The notes: generated by a model from the sequence alone, not told the origin. A stretch of 54,332 nt of DNA from Prochlorococcus sp. MIT 0701 (GCF_000760295.1 NZ_JNBA01000037.1:1-54332), one strand, 5' to 3'. Shown: positions 1 to 9,417, counted from the first letter of the stretch. Numbers and translations are program-made.

Positions 1-1
1 G

Positions 2-694
2 AATGCTGGCTATGACAGCCGGCCAATGAATACAGGTAATGCCGATTCAGGTGTCACCCTCTACGACAAGGAAAGCGCCTTCTTCCAGCAGATCGCAGCA
101 GGTTTAGAAGCTGTATCCGATACCTGGAACTTCAATGCCTATGCCCTTATCCCTGTTGGTGATACAGAGCAGCGCCTCAATGTGCGTTATCTCGGTGGCG
201 CTCTTGATACCTATGGCCTGGATGTTGGTTATTTGATCACGCCTGCTCTCAATGCTTCTGTTGGTTACTACTACCAGCAAGGTGATCTTGATGAGGCTGA
301 TGGTTCTGGCGTGCAAGTCGAGCTGGATTATCGGATCGCTGATGGCTTAACTCTTGGCGTCAATCTCTCCCATGATGACACCTTTGAGACCCGAGTTTCA
401 GGAAACATCAGCTATCGCTTTGGTAGCAATAGTTCAGCATCAATCAGTGAGAAGAAAGCATGGCAAAAGCCAACAATACAAGCCTTATCTGAAGCCGTTA
501 AGTACAGGAATATCCGCGTTCATGATGCAGCCGCTCGGCATTGCTCAAATGGCGTCCGGTTTACGGCGCCGGTTTCATATAAAACGCATTTCACCATTTC
601 GTCCACAGTGACCGGCGATTTACATTGTACCGGAGGCAACGGCCACCCAGGAGGGGCATTTAAATCGTGGGTGGGCTGGCAACGCATAGATTAA
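2..694 (+). CDS. Inverse-autotransporter-like outer-membrane beta-barrel protein, C-terminal part
   Basis: The frame is open to the left edge, so the gene starts outside the window and only about 230 residues are seen. The first ATG inside the window (26) is unlikely to be the true start because the barrel-like text runs through it. Alternating polar/aromatic strands such as WNFNAYALIPVGD, VGYYYQQGD and SGNISYRFG resemble the repeating strands of inverse autotransporter (intimin/invasin-type) beta-barrels. After SGNISYRFG comes a roughly 90-residue tail (AWQKPTIQALSEAVKYR onward) that is not barrel-like and has two Cys. Such proteins sit in the outer membrane and display a passenger domain; the role here is unknown. 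Identification is from pattern only. Confidence 0.65.
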   Translation, partial: NAGYDSRPMNTGNADSGVTLYDKESAFFQQIAAGLEAVSDTWNFNAYALIPVGDTEQRLNVRYLGGALDTYGLDVGYLITPALNASVGYYYQQGDLDEADGSGVQVELDYRIADGLTLGVNLSHDDTFETRVSGNISYRFGSNSSASISEKKAWQKPTIQALSEAVKYRNIRVHDAAARHCSNGVRFTAPVSYKTHFTISSTVTGDLHCTGGNGHPGGAFKSWVGWQRID

Positions 695-922
695 GGCTGA
701 GTATTGGGCGAATCAGTTATCAACTCTCCTCCTAGTGCCCCTCAAAACAAAAATAACTATTCAATACCTGGCACCTTGTTTGCTATTAGATGCTTAGATA
801 GGCAAGCAAATAATAGAAACGAAGCATGGCAATATCTGCTCTAGACTGCAAAGCTAGCAATCAACTTCTTAGCCCTAGCTAATACTCTTATCCCCTCAAC
901 TAGCCAGTATAAGCCCAGCTGA

Positions 923-1144
923 ATGTCGCAATCTTCAATTGCGTTAGCTTCTCTAAAGGCTCACGACATAGCGCCGCAAGTCTTTAGCAATAACAGGCGC
1001 CGGCTTTCAATCCAGCTCTCATTCAATGGCGGCGTCATGCCACAACTTGAGCTGCTGCATGCCTGGCCAGACCATCCCTTGCGGATCAATCAGTGTGAGC
1101 TCACTATTCAGGAATTACCCGCTTTGTTTAGCTCAGCAAGCTGA
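923..1144 (+). CDS. Small hypothetical protein
   Basis: A 73-residue open frame with no recognisable domain. It lies between the barrel protein and the convergent LD-carboxypeptidase gene, whose 3' end it overlaps by 17 nt. No clear Shine-Dalgarno sequence precedes the ATG. Composition is ordinary for a soluble protein (charged and hydrophobic residues mixed, RRRLSIQLSF near residue 30). It could equally be a chance frame; it is kept because the flanking 228 bp (695-922) contains nothing else and the frame has a normal amino-acid make-up. Confidence 0.3.
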   Translation: MSQSSIALASLKAHDIAPQVFSNNRRRLSIQLSFNGGVMPQLELLHAWPDHPLRINQCELTIQELPALFSSAS

Positions 1145-2030
1145 GCCGGCCATTGCTGCCGTCAAGCTGGGCTTGTCGTCCAAGTGGTAATGCAGCATTA
1201 CCGCAGCAATGACCAACTGGGAGTTTGCCGACGACAGGGATCCCAAGATCAGCACTGCGTTCTTTTAGGACTTGCTCAAGCTGGAAGGTTTGATCCACAG
1301 GCATCTGTTCAGGTGCTTCACACCCCTTGAAGCTGCCGAATCCGAGTCCAGCCAACCCTTGTAGAAGTCCTGCGAGGCGCCAGTGGGTGAGCATGCGCTC
1401 GATGCGATAGGGAGCTTCTTCAACATCTTCCAGAATCAAGATTGCACCGTTGAGATCGGGTACATGGCTACTGCCTAGCAAATGGGAGGCCACAGTGAGA
1501 TTGGCAACCACCAATGGCCCGCTAGCTACTCCACCCATCCAGGGCTGCCCTTCAAGGTCTGGGATGTGTTTGCCGAAGAGAAGATCATGCAGTCGGGCTT
1601 GGCTCCAGGCGGGTTCCTTGGCAAGTGTGGTGAGTAAGGGGCCATGCACGCAGCCGTCGAACCCGGCCGCCAAACGTGCCCAGAGCAGGGCGGTGACATC
1701 TGAAAACCCCATTAGCCAGCCTGGTTGCCAGGTTTGCTTGTGTTCCAGTAAACGTGCAGCCCCCCAGCCGCCGCGAGCACAAGCCAACAGAGCAGCATGA
1801 GGGTGAGGATTGAGGTCGGCCTGACGGATGGCGTCATCACCCGCCAGGTAGCCCCAGCGGCGTTCACTCACTTGCTGAGACCGGCAAACTAATCCCCATT
1901 CTTCAAGGATTTTGAGGCCTTCGAGCAGTGATTGCTCATCCTCCAGCGCTGAACTCGCAGCCACTGTGATCACCTCGTCGCCACGTTGAAGCGCTGGTGT
2001 GAGCAGGTCAGATCGGAGCTGCACCATCAT
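1128..2030 (-). CDS. ldcA: Muramoyltetrapeptide LD-carboxypeptidase (S66 family)
   Basis: A 300-residue protein of the S66 family, which releases the terminal D-Ala from muropeptide tetrapeptides during peptidoglycan recycling (or, in MccF relatives, cleaves microcin-type adducts). Visible landmarks are ARGGWGA near residue 85, the nucleophile elbow GFSDVT with Ser110, the Glu of ILILEDVEEAPYRIERML (about 201) and His274 in LPVGHCCGNAALPLG, giving the Ser-Glu-His triad in the right order. Length matches the family. The ATG directly abuts the UbiA stop at 2031, so the two are probably co-transcribed. No signal peptide, consistent with a cytoplasmic recycling enzyme. Confidence 0.88.
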   Translation of the reverse strand: MMVQLRSDLLTPALQRGDEVITVAASSALEDEQSLLEGLKILEEWGLVCRSQQVSERRWGYLAGDDAIRQADLNPHPHAALLACARGGWGAARLLEHKQTWQPGWLMGFSDVTALLWARLAAGFDGCVHGPLLTTLAKEPAWSQARLHDLLFGKHIPDLEGQPWMGGVASGPLVVANLTVASHLLGSSHVPDLNGAILILEDVEEAPYRIERMLTHWRLAGLLQGLAGLGFGSFKGCEAPEQMPVDQTFQLEQVLKERSADLGIPVVGKLPVGHCCGNAALPLGRQAQLDGSNGRLSLLS

Positions 2031-2984
2031 TCAGCTGATGCGCCCCAGGATCAAGCCGAGCAGCAACATTGCGCCTAGCAGAACTTGATGCTGAAAGTGC
2101 TGCCCGTAGGTCGTCATTGGTTGATTGGAACCTCGCAGGGCCCACGTCTCCTTTTGCATGCCGATGCTGGCGATGAGCCAGAAGGGCCAAAAGGCCCAGC
2201 CCACTCCTGCGCTCATTGCTGCACTAGCCAAAAAGGTGCAGGCCAGTGCATAACTAAACGCGACAGTTTTAAGTGCATGGCTCCCCAAGCTCAAAGCACT
2301 GCTTTTTAAGGCCAGGTTGGCGTCGTCACGACGATCCGCCATGGCGTAAACCGTGTCAAAGCCGAACGTCCACATCAGAGTGGCCAACCAGCAGCCCAGC
2401 AGTGGCCAGCCTCCGTTGAGATTGGCCTGGCTTGCTGCCCAGGGGATTAGTACGGCAAACCCCCAGCAGAGGGCAAGCACCGCTTGTGGATAGGCAAACC
2501 AGCGCTTGGCGGAGGGATAGAGCAGGATCGGTGGCAAGGCCAGGATGGCTAGAGCCAGACATAGGCCCCGGCTTGGCGTTGGCAGGGACACCACAACCAA
2601 AAGACTGAGCAGCAACAACACAATCAATAAGCCCACAGCAGTGGAAATTCGAATGCTGCCCTTCGCTAGCGGCCGTTTCCTGGTGCGCTCCACCTGGCGA
2701 TCAATGCGTCGATCCCAGAGATCATTAGCAATGCAACCGGCGCCGCTCACCATCAGGCCTCCAACGACGATCAGACTCACAAGCCCTGCTAAAGGAGGTG
2801 CATCCGGAGTGAGCCAAAGGCTCCAACCTGCTGGCACGAGAAGGATGAGCCGACCACTGGGTTTGTGCCATCGCAGCAGCTCTAGCCATTGCCTTAAGCC
2901 ATTAGAGACGGATCTGCTGGTCACGGGTTTCTGGGTTTGAAGAACCCTAGGGAGGGACCTCCAGACATCGTTGGCTGATGGCAA
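2031..2984 (-). CDS. ubiA: 4-hydroxybenzoate polyprenyltransferase (UbiA family)
   Basis: A 317-residue integral membrane prenyltransferase. In cyanobacteria the enzyme attaches a solanesyl-type chain to 4-hydroxybenzoate in plastoquinone synthesis. The first Asp-rich motif, NDLWDRRID (about residues 87-95), followed by RTRKRPL, and the second, YAMADRRDDANL (about 211-222), bind the Mg-diphosphate. About eight hydrophobic segments surround them. The chosen start overlaps the start region of the divergent ppx gene by a few bases; a later GTG near 2924 is possible because the conserved part begins only around LRQWLELLRWHKPSG. The downstream ldcA gene follows without a gap. Confidence 0.9.
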   Translation of the reverse strand: MPSANDVWRSLPRVLQTQKPVTSRSVSNGLRQWLELLRWHKPSGRLILLVPAGWSLWLTPDAPPLAGLVSLIVVGGLMVSGAGCIANDLWDRRIDRQVERTRKRPLAKGSIRISTAVGLLIVLLLLSLLVVVSLPTPSRGLCLALAILALPPILLYPSAKRWFAYPQAVLALCWGFAVLIPWAASQANLNGGWPLLGCWLATLMWTFGFDTVYAMADRRDDANLALKSSALSLGSHALKTVAFSYALACTFLASAAMSAGVGWAFWPFWLIASIGMQKETWALRGSNQPMTTYGQHFQHQVLLGAMLLLGLILGRIS

Positions 2985-3013
2985 AGTGGTCTCGTTCCAG
3001 GCTCCTGTACTTC

Positions 3014-4684
3014 ATGCCAGGTGTCGAGCCATTGCCTTTCGGTGTGGTTGATGTCGAGCGGGAGGAGGCCAGGTACGTCAGTGCTGGTCAGCTCCGTTCT
3101 GAGCGAGAGCTCCGCAACGTTGCCGCGATTGATATTGGAACCAATTCCACCCATCTCCTGGTGGCGTCGGTTGATCCTTCTCTGCACACCTTCAGCGTTG
3201 ATCTTGCAGAGAAATCAACCACAAGATTGGGTGAGCGAGACCCTGACTCTGGAGAGCTCACGGGTCCTGCTATGGAGCGGGCATTTGAGACACTCAAACG
3301 TTTTAAGGAGTTAGCCGCCAGCCATCAGGTGGAGCAGGTGGTTGCGTCGGCCACCAGCGCAGTACGTGAAGCTTCAAATGGGCGGGATTTTTTGCAACGG
3401 ATTCAGGATCAGCTCGGCCTTGAGGTGGATCTGTTGAGCGGTGCTGAGGAAGCACGACTGATCTATCTGGGTGTTTTGTCTGGCATGCCTTTTGGGGAGT
3501 GTCCCCATCTTTTGCTCGATATCGGTGGCGGTTCCACCGAACTCATCCTCGCGGATGGTCGCGATGCTCGGGCTCTGACAAGCACTCGGGTTGGTGCTGT
3601 TCGGCTGCAGAGGGACTTTGTCAAGCATGAACCAATCCACCCTCATCGGCGTTCCTTTTTGCAGACATTTATTCAGGGTTCTTTAGAGCCAGCTGTTGAT
3701 AAGGTCTGCCGTCGCATCAAGCCTGGGGAGAGCCCCGTGATGGTTGCCACCAGTGGAACCGCCATGGCCATCGGTGCTTTGTTGGCTAGCGAAGACGATC
3801 GCCCTCCGTTGAGATTGCATGGCTATCGATTGTCACGGCAGCGGCTTGATGGCTTGGTTGAGAAGCTGATAGCGATGACCCCCGAGCAGCGTCGCGTCCT
3901 GACGCCGATTAATGATCGCCGTGCCGAAATCATCGTTCCGGGTGCGCTGATTCTTCAAACCGCCATGCAGATGCTCGCTGCTGATGAGCTGGTGCTGAGT
4001 GAAAGGGCTCTGAGGGAGGGTTTGATCGTTGACTGGATGCTGCGACATGGCCTACTGGAGGATCGCTTTAGTTTTCAGAGCAGTATTCGTCAGCGCACCG
4101 TGATTCATCAGGTGCAGCGTTTTGCAGTGAATCACCGTCGTGCAGAGCGTGTAGCCAGCCATGCACTCAGCCTTTACGACCACACACATGGTGTTCTTCA
4201 TCAAGACGATGGAGGGGGTCGGGATCTGCTTTGGGCATCGGCGATGTTGCATGCCTGTGGTCAGCACATCAATCTCAGTGCTTATCACAAGCATTCCTGG
4301 TATCTCATTCGTCATGGCGAGTTGCTCGGCTATTCGGAAGCGGAGCATTTGATGGTTGCGGCTATTGCGCGCTATCACCGCCGCAGTCTTCCCAAGAAGC
4401 GTCATCTGGAATGGCAAGCTTTAGCCACCCGGGAGCATCGTCGTCTCGTTGCCGAGATGGCCTTGCTGCTGCGATTAGCAGCAGCCATTGATCGTCGTCC
4501 TGAGCCAGTGGTGGCTGAAATCAGAGTGGAGTCCGCTGATGATGATCAGGTTGTCTTTGAATTAGTGCCGGAAGGATTGAATCAGAACCTCAGCCTTGAA
4601 CAATGGAGCTTGAAGAGCTGTGCTTCGGTTGTGAAAGAAGCAAGCGGCGTAACCATGAAAGTTGTCGTTAAGGAATGCACTTAG
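3014..4684 (+). CDS. ppx: Ppx/GppA family exopolyphosphatase / pppGpp phosphohydrolase
   Basis: Removes terminal phosphate from long polyphosphate and/or converts pppGpp to ppGpp. The N-terminal actin-like fold shows the phosphate-1 loop AAIDIGTNSTHLLV, the central catalytic Glu region and the phosphate-2 loop LLDIGGGSTELIL. The C-terminal third has HD-domain-like text (LHACGQHINLSAYHKHSWY) as in long Ppx proteins. An ATG at 2978 would overlap the 5' end of divergent ubiA, so the ATG at 3014 is preferred, giving 556 residues; the homologous core begins still later, near RELRNVAAID, so an even later start is possible. Divergent transcription from ubiA implies a promoter region within 2920-3010. 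Confidence 0.88.
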   Translation: MPGVEPLPFGVVDVEREEARYVSAGQLRSERELRNVAAIDIGTNSTHLLVASVDPSLHTFSVDLAEKSTTRLGERDPDSGELTGPAMERAFETLKRFKELAASHQVEQVVASATSAVREASNGRDFLQRIQDQLGLEVDLLSGAEEARLIYLGVLSGMPFGECPHLLLDIGGGSTELILADGRDARALTSTRVGAVRLQRDFVKHEPIHPHRRSFLQTFIQGSLEPAVDKVCRRIKPGESPVMVATSGTAMAIGALLASEDDRPPLRLHGYRLSRQRLDGLVEKLIAMTPEQRRVLTPINDRRAEIIVPGALILQTAMQMLAADELVLSERALREGLIVDWMLRHGLLEDRFSFQSSIRQRTVIHQVQRFAVNHRRAERVASHALSLYDHTHGVLHQDDGGGRDLLWASAMLHACGQHINLSAYHKHSWYLIRHGELLGYSEAEHLMVAAIARYHRRSLPKKRHLEWQALATREHRRLVAEMALLLRLAAAIDRRPEPVVAEIRVESADDDQVVFELVPEGLNQNLSLEQWSLKSCASVVKEASGVTMKVVVKECT

Positions 4685-4950
4685 TTCAGTATTGGGTTGT
4701 TGTTGGTTAATTGATGCCAGTGGATCTTTCTGATTGCGCCCAGAGCAGTAGGTGATTTTCGATTATGAGTTACATGAATCAGATCAGGATGCCCTGCATA
4801 GATCTCTAGGTCTTCCTCTTGTGGATAGCTAAGCGGCTCGCCCAGGGTGCCTTCAAAAACAATCTCAGCTTCACTGTTGGGGTTTTTTATCTGGCTGGGT
4901 TTTTGGCTGTTCAGTTGAAGCTGATTGATTATTCTTAGTTGTTTTTTTTT
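4681..4950 (-). other. Out-of-frame C-terminal RodZ domain (frameshift or slippage product)
   Basis: Reading the same strand one base over gives EIVFEGTLGEPLSYPQ, then DLEIYAGHPDLIHVTHN and ALGAIRKIHWHQL. This resembles the RodZ C-terminal beta-domain (pattern of F-x-G-x-L, LxVxxGxPxxVxVxxxG, IRxxxWxxL). It carries no good start of its own beyond shadow ATGs. Losing one base at the A9 tract (4942-4950) or at the A6C4 tract (4879-4888) joins it to the RodZ N-terminal frame and makes a protein of about 307 residues, close to normal RodZ length. It may be a real mutation, a sequencing error in the homopolymer, or transcriptional slippage. Confidence 0.6.
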
Positions 4951-5605
4951 GCCCTGATGGAGATGTTGATGGCAAATTTTGGCTAGGTGTTGCAACTGCA
5001 GGCTGAGAGATTAGCTCGGTGTCCTTAGGCTCATCTTTTAGATCATTTGAACGAGTCGAAGACCAAAAGATCAGGCCTTCGGCGGTGTTGTTGATTGAAA
5101 TGATTGCGTTGTTGACGCTTCTTTGGATACGGGTAAAGGTGTTGGGGTTGCTGTAATAGGTGATGGCTAGTCCTGCTGCAGTCAATCCAATCAACCCTCC
5201 CAAAAAGGCCAATGCAGGTATCACTTTTAGGTTTGGACGAGACGCTTTGCTCTTTGATTGGCGTAGGGCTTCGGAGCTTGATGGAATGATGACCTGCATG
5301 TGCTGCACAAGGGCAGTCGCATCGAGGTTGAGTCGCTCGGCGACCCGGCGCACCATGGCTCTAATAAAAACCGGCTCAGGTAGTAGTTCTTTGTTTCCAT
5401 TCTCCAGGGCTATTAGTTGCTCTTTGCCTATTCGAAGACTTCCCGCGATTTCTGCTATTGAAAACCCCCGTTTTTCGCGGGCTTCTCTAAGCAACGCGCC
5501 AACTTGAATCAATGGTGTGGAGATTTGCTCTGAGTGGGATTGGTCACTCAAGAAGTCCTGAGGGTGCTCCGGCATTAAGGAAGAGGAGTGTTGACCTGCA
5601 TGCAT
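4871..5605 (-). CDS. rodZ: RodZ-like helix-turn-helix membrane protein (N-terminal part, frame ends early)
   Basis: 244 residues. An N-terminal Cro/CI-type HTH (about residues 33-95, VGALLREAREKRGFSIAEIA followed by ALENGNKELLPEPVFIRAMV) precedes a basic stretch, one membrane span (about 128-150, VIPALAFLGGLIGLTAAGL) and a Pro/Gln/Ser-rich periplasmic linker. This is the RodZ layout: the HTH binds MreB to couple the cell-shape machinery to the envelope. The expected C-terminal periplasmic domain is missing from this frame and present in the overlapping frame that ends at 4681 (separate entry). The linker contains an A9 run (4942-4950 on the plus strand as T9) and an A6C4 run (4879-4888), both plausible shift points. 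tRNA-Val lies upstream. Confidence 0.75.
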   Translation of the reverse strand: MHAGQHSSSLMPEHPQDFLSDQSHSEQISTPLIQVGALLREAREKRGFSIAEIAGSLRIGKEQLIALENGNKELLPEPVFIRAMVRRVAERLNLDATALVQHMQVIIPSSSEALRQSKSKASRPNLKVIPALAFLGGLIGLTAAGLAITYYSNPNTFTRIQRSVNNAIISINNTAEGLIFWSSTRSNDLKDEPKDTELISQPAVATPSQNLPSTSPSGQKKTTKNNQSASTEQPKTQPDKKPQQ

Positions 5606-5717
5606 TTGACCTTAGTTGGAAGCACTGAGCTTGTCAGGCATCATTTGTTCCCATGTATGTGGGATCACGTGGTTTTGATGATGAGTAGATCAAGCAAATG
5701 CTTGGCATTAAAACTTA

Positions 5718-5789
<72 letters not shown>

Positions 5790-5816
5790 GCACTACTGGA
5801 TTTTAAAACACTCTCT

Positions 5817-6572
5817 TTAGCCCTTTTGGCGAAAGAGATGCTTGTGGTCTGGAGAATACAGCTTCGAACGTTGGCGTCCTGCGGCTAGGGCCGGACTGAC
5901 GACATAAAGGGTGGTGCGAATCAGCTCGTGTTCACGGGAGGTCGTAGCCATTTGCTTCAAAGGCACCACGCTTAACCATTGATCGGGCCAGCTCACCCTG
6001 TAACCGATAGCGACTGGTGTTTCAGCTGAATAGTGCTGCAGCAGTGTGGCTTGTACTTCCTCCACATGTCGTGCACTGAGGTAGAGGCATAGAGAGGCTC
6101 CAAGCGATGCCAAATGTTGGAGGTTTTCGCGTTCGGGAACACCGGTACGTCCTCCTGCTCTGCTGAGAACAATGGTTTGGACAAGGCCAGGGATGGTGAG
6201 TTCAGCTTTTAGGGCTGCGGCCGTCGCTTGGTAAGCACTCAGACCCGGCACAACCTCTACTTCAATACCTTCGTCAGCAAGGCCACAGATCTGTTCCGAC
6301 AGGGCCCCATAAAGGCAGGGGTCTCCGTCGTGAAGACGGACCACTCGCTTACCTGCTTGCGCCCTGTTCACCAGAAGAGGAAGAACGTCCTCGAGGGTCA
6401 TCGAGCTGGTGCGGATTCGTTCACAGGATTCAGGAGCCAATGCTGCAATGTCTGGTGAAACCAGTGAATCGGTCCATACAAGGACCTCAGCCTGCTTGAG
6501 ATGTTCTGCGGCACGCAGGGTTAGCAGATCAGTCGCGCCTGGACCTGCACCAACGATGGAGATTCTGCTCAT
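5817..6572 (-). CDS. cobM: Precorrin-4 C11-methyltransferase
   Basis: A 251-residue SAM-dependent tetrapyrrole methylase that methylates C11 of precorrin-4 (cobalt-precorrin-4) in cobalamin synthesis. Typical landmarks are the N-terminal GAGPGATDLLTLRA loop, HDGDPCLYGALSEQ (the GDP-x-LYG signature), EVVPGLSAYQATAAAL, and the C-terminal TTLYVV strand. The ATG at 6572 overlaps the lgt stop codon (TGATG), indicating translational coupling with lgt; a TTG one codon upstream is less likely. The methylase superfamily is broad, but the CobM-type GDPCLYGA and VPGLSAYQA segments favour C11. Confidence 0.9.
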   Translation of the reverse strand: MSRISIVGAGPGATDLLTLRAAEHLKQAEVLVWTDSLVSPDIAALAPESCERIRTSSMTLEDVLPLLVNRAQAGKRVVRLHDGDPCLYGALSEQICGLADEGIEVEVVPGLSAYQATAAALKAELTIPGLVQTIVLSRAGGRTGVPERENLQHLASLGASLCLYLSARHVEEVQATLLQHYSAETPVAIGYRVSWPDQWLSVVPLKQMATTSREHELIRTTLYVVSPALAAGRQRSKLYSPDHKHLFRQKG

Positions 6573-7486
6573 CAAGCGAATGACCTAGGCCTACCAGGGT
6601 CCGGTAGCTTTCGTTTGCGACCATAGAGCCACCAGAGGCCAAAACCTCCAACTGCCATCATCGCAAGACTCATCAGCTGGGCGATACGCAGGCCCCCTTC
6701 ACAGGAGGGTGGTAAGGCGCCTAGGCAGAGGGGATCAGTTCGAAGTGCTTCGATCCAGACTCTGCCGAGGCTGTAAGTGATCAGGTAGATGCAGCTCAAC
6801 GCCCCGGCGGGAAGCTTCAGTAGCCCTTTGTTGCTGCGTTGAAAAAGAACAATTAACAGTGTAAATACTAGAAGATTCCAAATTGATTCGTAGAGGAATG
6901 TGGGATGGAAAAACTCGTTATTGGCATAATTAAGTGGACGATTTACGAATGGGATGAACAATTTCCAAGCAAGGTCGCCGTTGATTGGAACACCGAAAGC
7001 TTCGTTATTGAAAAAATTTCCCCACCGTCCGATTGCCTGACCAAGGGCAATGGATGGGACAAGCACATCAAGAACATCCCAGAAGGCTTGGCGACGCCAA
7101 CGGCAGAAGATCAATACTGCAAGGGTGCCAGCAAGCAGTGCTCCATGAATAGCGATTCCTCCACCCCAAATTTCCACTGCACTTGGGATTGGTATCGCGA
7201 GTCCAAAGATATTGATCGAGCTCCAGAAATTGTCTCCGCTGTAGTTCCTCCACTCAAAGGCGACGTAGTAGATGCGTGCTCCAACAACGGCAGTTAATAC
7301 GAGAATGGGCAGCAGATCACTGATCAAGCCCTGCTCAAGGCCTCGTTTACGGGCCAGGTTGCTGGACAGATTGAGGCCGATCAGTACGGCGATCGCAATC
7401 AGCAATCCATACCAACGCAAGGCAAAGGGCCCGAGCTGAAAGAGCTCGGGCCCTGGAGAGGTAAAGGTCGCGATATATGCGTCCAT
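6572..7486 (-). CDS. lgt: Prolipoprotein diacylglyceryl transferase
   Basis: A 304-residue inner-membrane enzyme that transfers diacylglycerol from phosphatidylglycerol to the lipobox Cys of prolipoproteins. The family signature [13 protein letters not shown] is present in the middle, together with an N-terminal [13 protein letters not shown] segment, [11 protein letters not shown] and [13 protein letters not shown] near the C-terminus. About seven membrane spans are visible. The ATG at 7486 lies 20 nt from the petA stop, so lgt continues the petC-petA transcription unit and is coupled to cobM downstream. No anomaly. Confidence 0.95.
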   Translation of the reverse strand: MDAYIATFTSPGPELFQLGPFALRWYGLLIAIAVLIGLNLSSNLARKRGLEQGLISDLLPILVLTAVVGARIYYVAFEWRNYSGDNFWSSINIFGLAIPIPSAVEIWGGGIAIHGALLAGTLAVLIFCRWRRQAFWDVLDVLVPSIALGQAIGRWGNFFNNEAFGVPINGDLAWKLFIPFVNRPLNYANNEFFHPTFLYESIWNLLVFTLLIVLFQRSNKGLLKLPAGALSCIYLITYSLGRVWIEALRTDPLCLGALPPSCEGGLRIAQLMSLAMMAVGGFGLWWLYGRKRKLPDPGRPRSFA

Positions 7487-7506
7487 TGAGTTGAGATGAA
7501 TGAGGA

Positions 7507-8439
7507 TCAGATCCCCTCAGCAGCCTGAACCTTTTCGACTTGCTTCTTCTTCAATACAAGTAAGATCTGAGCGAGAGAAACGGCTACAAAGAACGCCAAG
7601 AGTCCATAGATTCGAACTGGATTCTGAAGGACAACCTCGGTATCGAGTTGTCCAAAGCCACCACTATTTGGGTCGCTAGTTAAGGGGGCGCCAGCCTCTA
7701 CTTTGTCATCTACTTTTACCAGCAGGCTTGGACCAGCTGGAATGGTTTCACTGATAACTTTTCCGCTGTCAGTTTTGAGCTTGATGTCGCTTTCCCCATT
7801 TTTACCAGCCTTAATAGATGTAATCGTGCCAGCTTCAGTTGCTGTGAAAGCGTTGTTATTGGTTTTTTCACCAGTAGGTAATATTTGGCCTCGTCCACGG
7901 TTGCCTCCAACGTGGATGGAATATTTGCCGAATTGAATACTGCTGTCAGTCGCAGGATCAGGTGAAAGGATTGGGAAAACAATCTCTTTGTTGTTGTCAC
8001 CTGGGAGTGGGCCAACAAGGAGAATATTCTCCTTCTCTTCGCTGTATTGAGTGAAGAAGACTCCTTTGGTTTCTTCTTTTATCTCGTCGCTCCAGCGATC
8101 CTGTGGGGCCAGTTTGAATCCATCAGGAAGCATGACAACGGCACCCACCTGGAGGGGCACATCACTGCCATCGGAGCTGATCTCTGTCGTGTCTTTCTTG
8201 TAAGGGATTTTCACCACTGCTTTGAAGACGCTGTCGGGAAGTACTGATTGAGGTACTTCTGCCTGAGTGGTTTTTTGGGCCAGATGACAGTTCGCACAGA
8301 CGATCTTGCCAGTAGCTTCTCGGGGGTTGTCGTAGTTCTGTTGAGCCCAGAAGGGATAGGCCCAGCTGGCAGCTGGAGCAACAAGAATCGAGAAACTAAG
8401 AACCAGTGAGCCGAGAAGGATGGGGATGAGGCGACGCAT
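7507..8439 (-). CDS. petA: Cytochrome f (apocytochrome f)
   Basis: A 310-residue precursor of the c-type cytochrome of the cytochrome b6f complex, which passes electrons from the Rieske protein to plastocyanin or cytochrome c6 in the thylakoid lumen. A signal peptide ([10 protein letters not shown] to ASWA) is followed by mature [17 protein letters not shown], the haem motif CANCH and the C-terminal membrane anchor ([20 protein letters not shown]). The mature N-terminal Tyr is the usual haem axial ligand. The ATG at 8439 was chosen over a long upstream extension because it gives a proper signal peptide and leaves a 53-nt gap to petC. Confidence 0.97.
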   Translation of the reverse strand: MRRLIPILLGSLVLSFSILVAPAASWAYPFWAQQNYDNPREATGKIVCANCHLAQKTTQAEVPQSVLPDSVFKAVVKIPYKKDTTEISSDGSDVPLQVGAVVMLPDGFKLAPQDRWSDEIKEETKGVFFTQYSEEKENILLVGPLPGDNNKEIVFPILSPDPATDSSIQFGKYSIHVGGNRGRGQILPTGEKTNNNAFTATEAGTITSIKAGKNGESDIKLKTDSGKVISETIPAGPSLLVKVDDKVEAGAPLTSDPNSGGFGQLDTEVVLQNPVRIYGLLAFFVAVSLAQILLVLKKKQVEKVQAAEGI

Positions 8440-8492
8440 GATGCGAGGGGATAGGAGAGCTGGAACGACGATGGTGCGTTTGGTTGTCAGAT

Positions 8493-9029
8493 TCAGGTCC
8501 ACCAGGGCTTCTCGCCCGTGCGGAAGTCTGTCTCGGTCCATTGGCTTACAAAGACGTTGTCGTTCTCGACAGCGATGTTGGCCAATGCGAGAGAGAGGGG
8601 TGCCGGCCCTCTTACGACCTTTCCAGTGGAGTTGTATTGACTGCCATGACACGGGCAGACGAATTTATTGGCCCCGCTGTTCCAAGGCACCACGCAGCCA
8701 AGGTGGGTGCAGATCGCGTTGATTCCGTAACTGCCAATGGCGTCTTCACCTTCAACAATCAGGTAGGTGGGATCACCTTTCAGCCCTTGGACAAGGCTGC
8801 GGTCACCATCTGAATGGTTGGCAAGCCAGCCGCTTGCTGTGACCGAATTGCCAAGTTCATCCTTGGCGCTCGTGCCACCTCCGCTCCCGGAGGCACGAGG
8901 TGGAATGAAGTACTTCACCACTGGATAGAGGGATCCAAGCGCAACGCCAGTCACTGACCCGAAAGTGAGCAGGTTCATGAACTGCCGACGACCCATCCCG
9001 GGCACATCACTCGAGGTCATTTGTGTCAT
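8493..9029 (-). CDS. petC: Rieske iron-sulfur protein of cytochrome b6f
   Basis: 178 residues. The 2Fe-2S cluster ligands are visible in [11 protein letters not shown] and CPCHGSQYN, the two standard Rieske boxes. The N-terminus has [19 protein letters not shown], a Tat-type signal that remains as the membrane anchor, then the flexible hinge rich in Gly/Ser. The protein takes electrons from plastoquinol and gives them to cytochrome f. It lies directly upstream of petA in one operon, the conserved cyanobacterial order. tatC, encoding the Tat translocon component that exports this class of protein, is the next gene upstream on the same strand. Confidence 0.97.
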   Translation of the reverse strand: MTQMTSSDVPGMGRRQFMNLLTFGSVTGVALGSLYPVVKYFIPPRASGSGGGTSAKDELGNSVTASGWLANHSDGDRSLVQGLKGDPTYLIVEGEDAIGSYGINAICTHLGCVVPWNSGANKFVCPCHGSQYNSTGKVVRGPAPLSLALANIAVENDNVFVSQWTETDFRTGEKPWWT

Positions 9030-9417
9030 GACGGATGTTCGATCTGCGCAGAATGGAGACCATTATGGACTGTGAAGGGCCCGTCACGCTTTGCAAAGAC
9101 TGGGCTTTTCAGTGAAATCGTCGCATCATTCTGTGCTTTAGCTAATCCTTGACGATGCTCTGTTGTCTCTAGAGTTAAAAGAAGGAATTGCTTGCTTAAG
9201 GGATTGCCGCCAAGCTTCCTAAGACATGCGCTTGGTGTTGTGCCGCCAAAGTCTGTACTTGCAGGTGATCTGGGCGTATTTGAGCAGCAATCTTTATGTT
9301 CTGGATGAACAGGCTTTTCGTAATCATCTCGGCAAGTCGTTTTAGGCGGTCATTCGACTGGGCTTGGTAGATGTGGTCTAGGAATTGCTGGCTCGCACAA
9401 CCGAAAGATCAAGCTTC
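9030..9417. other. Intergenic region between tatC and petC
   Basis: 388 bp without a confident gene. It should contain the petCA promoter (minus strand) near its left end. The only open frame of note is a plus-strand 39-codon ATG frame at 9226-9345 (starting MRLVLCRQSLYLQVIWAYL); it has no clear ribosome binding site and I cannot assign it. No hairpin followed by a T run was seen. Confidence 0.4.

Noticed and set aside
6905..7297. 130-codon plus-strand frame inside lgt
   Set aside because: Antisense shadow of the certain lgt gene.
9226..9345. 39-codon frame in the tatC-petC gap
   Set aside because: No ribosome site and no known relative that I can recognise; mentioned only in the intergenic note.
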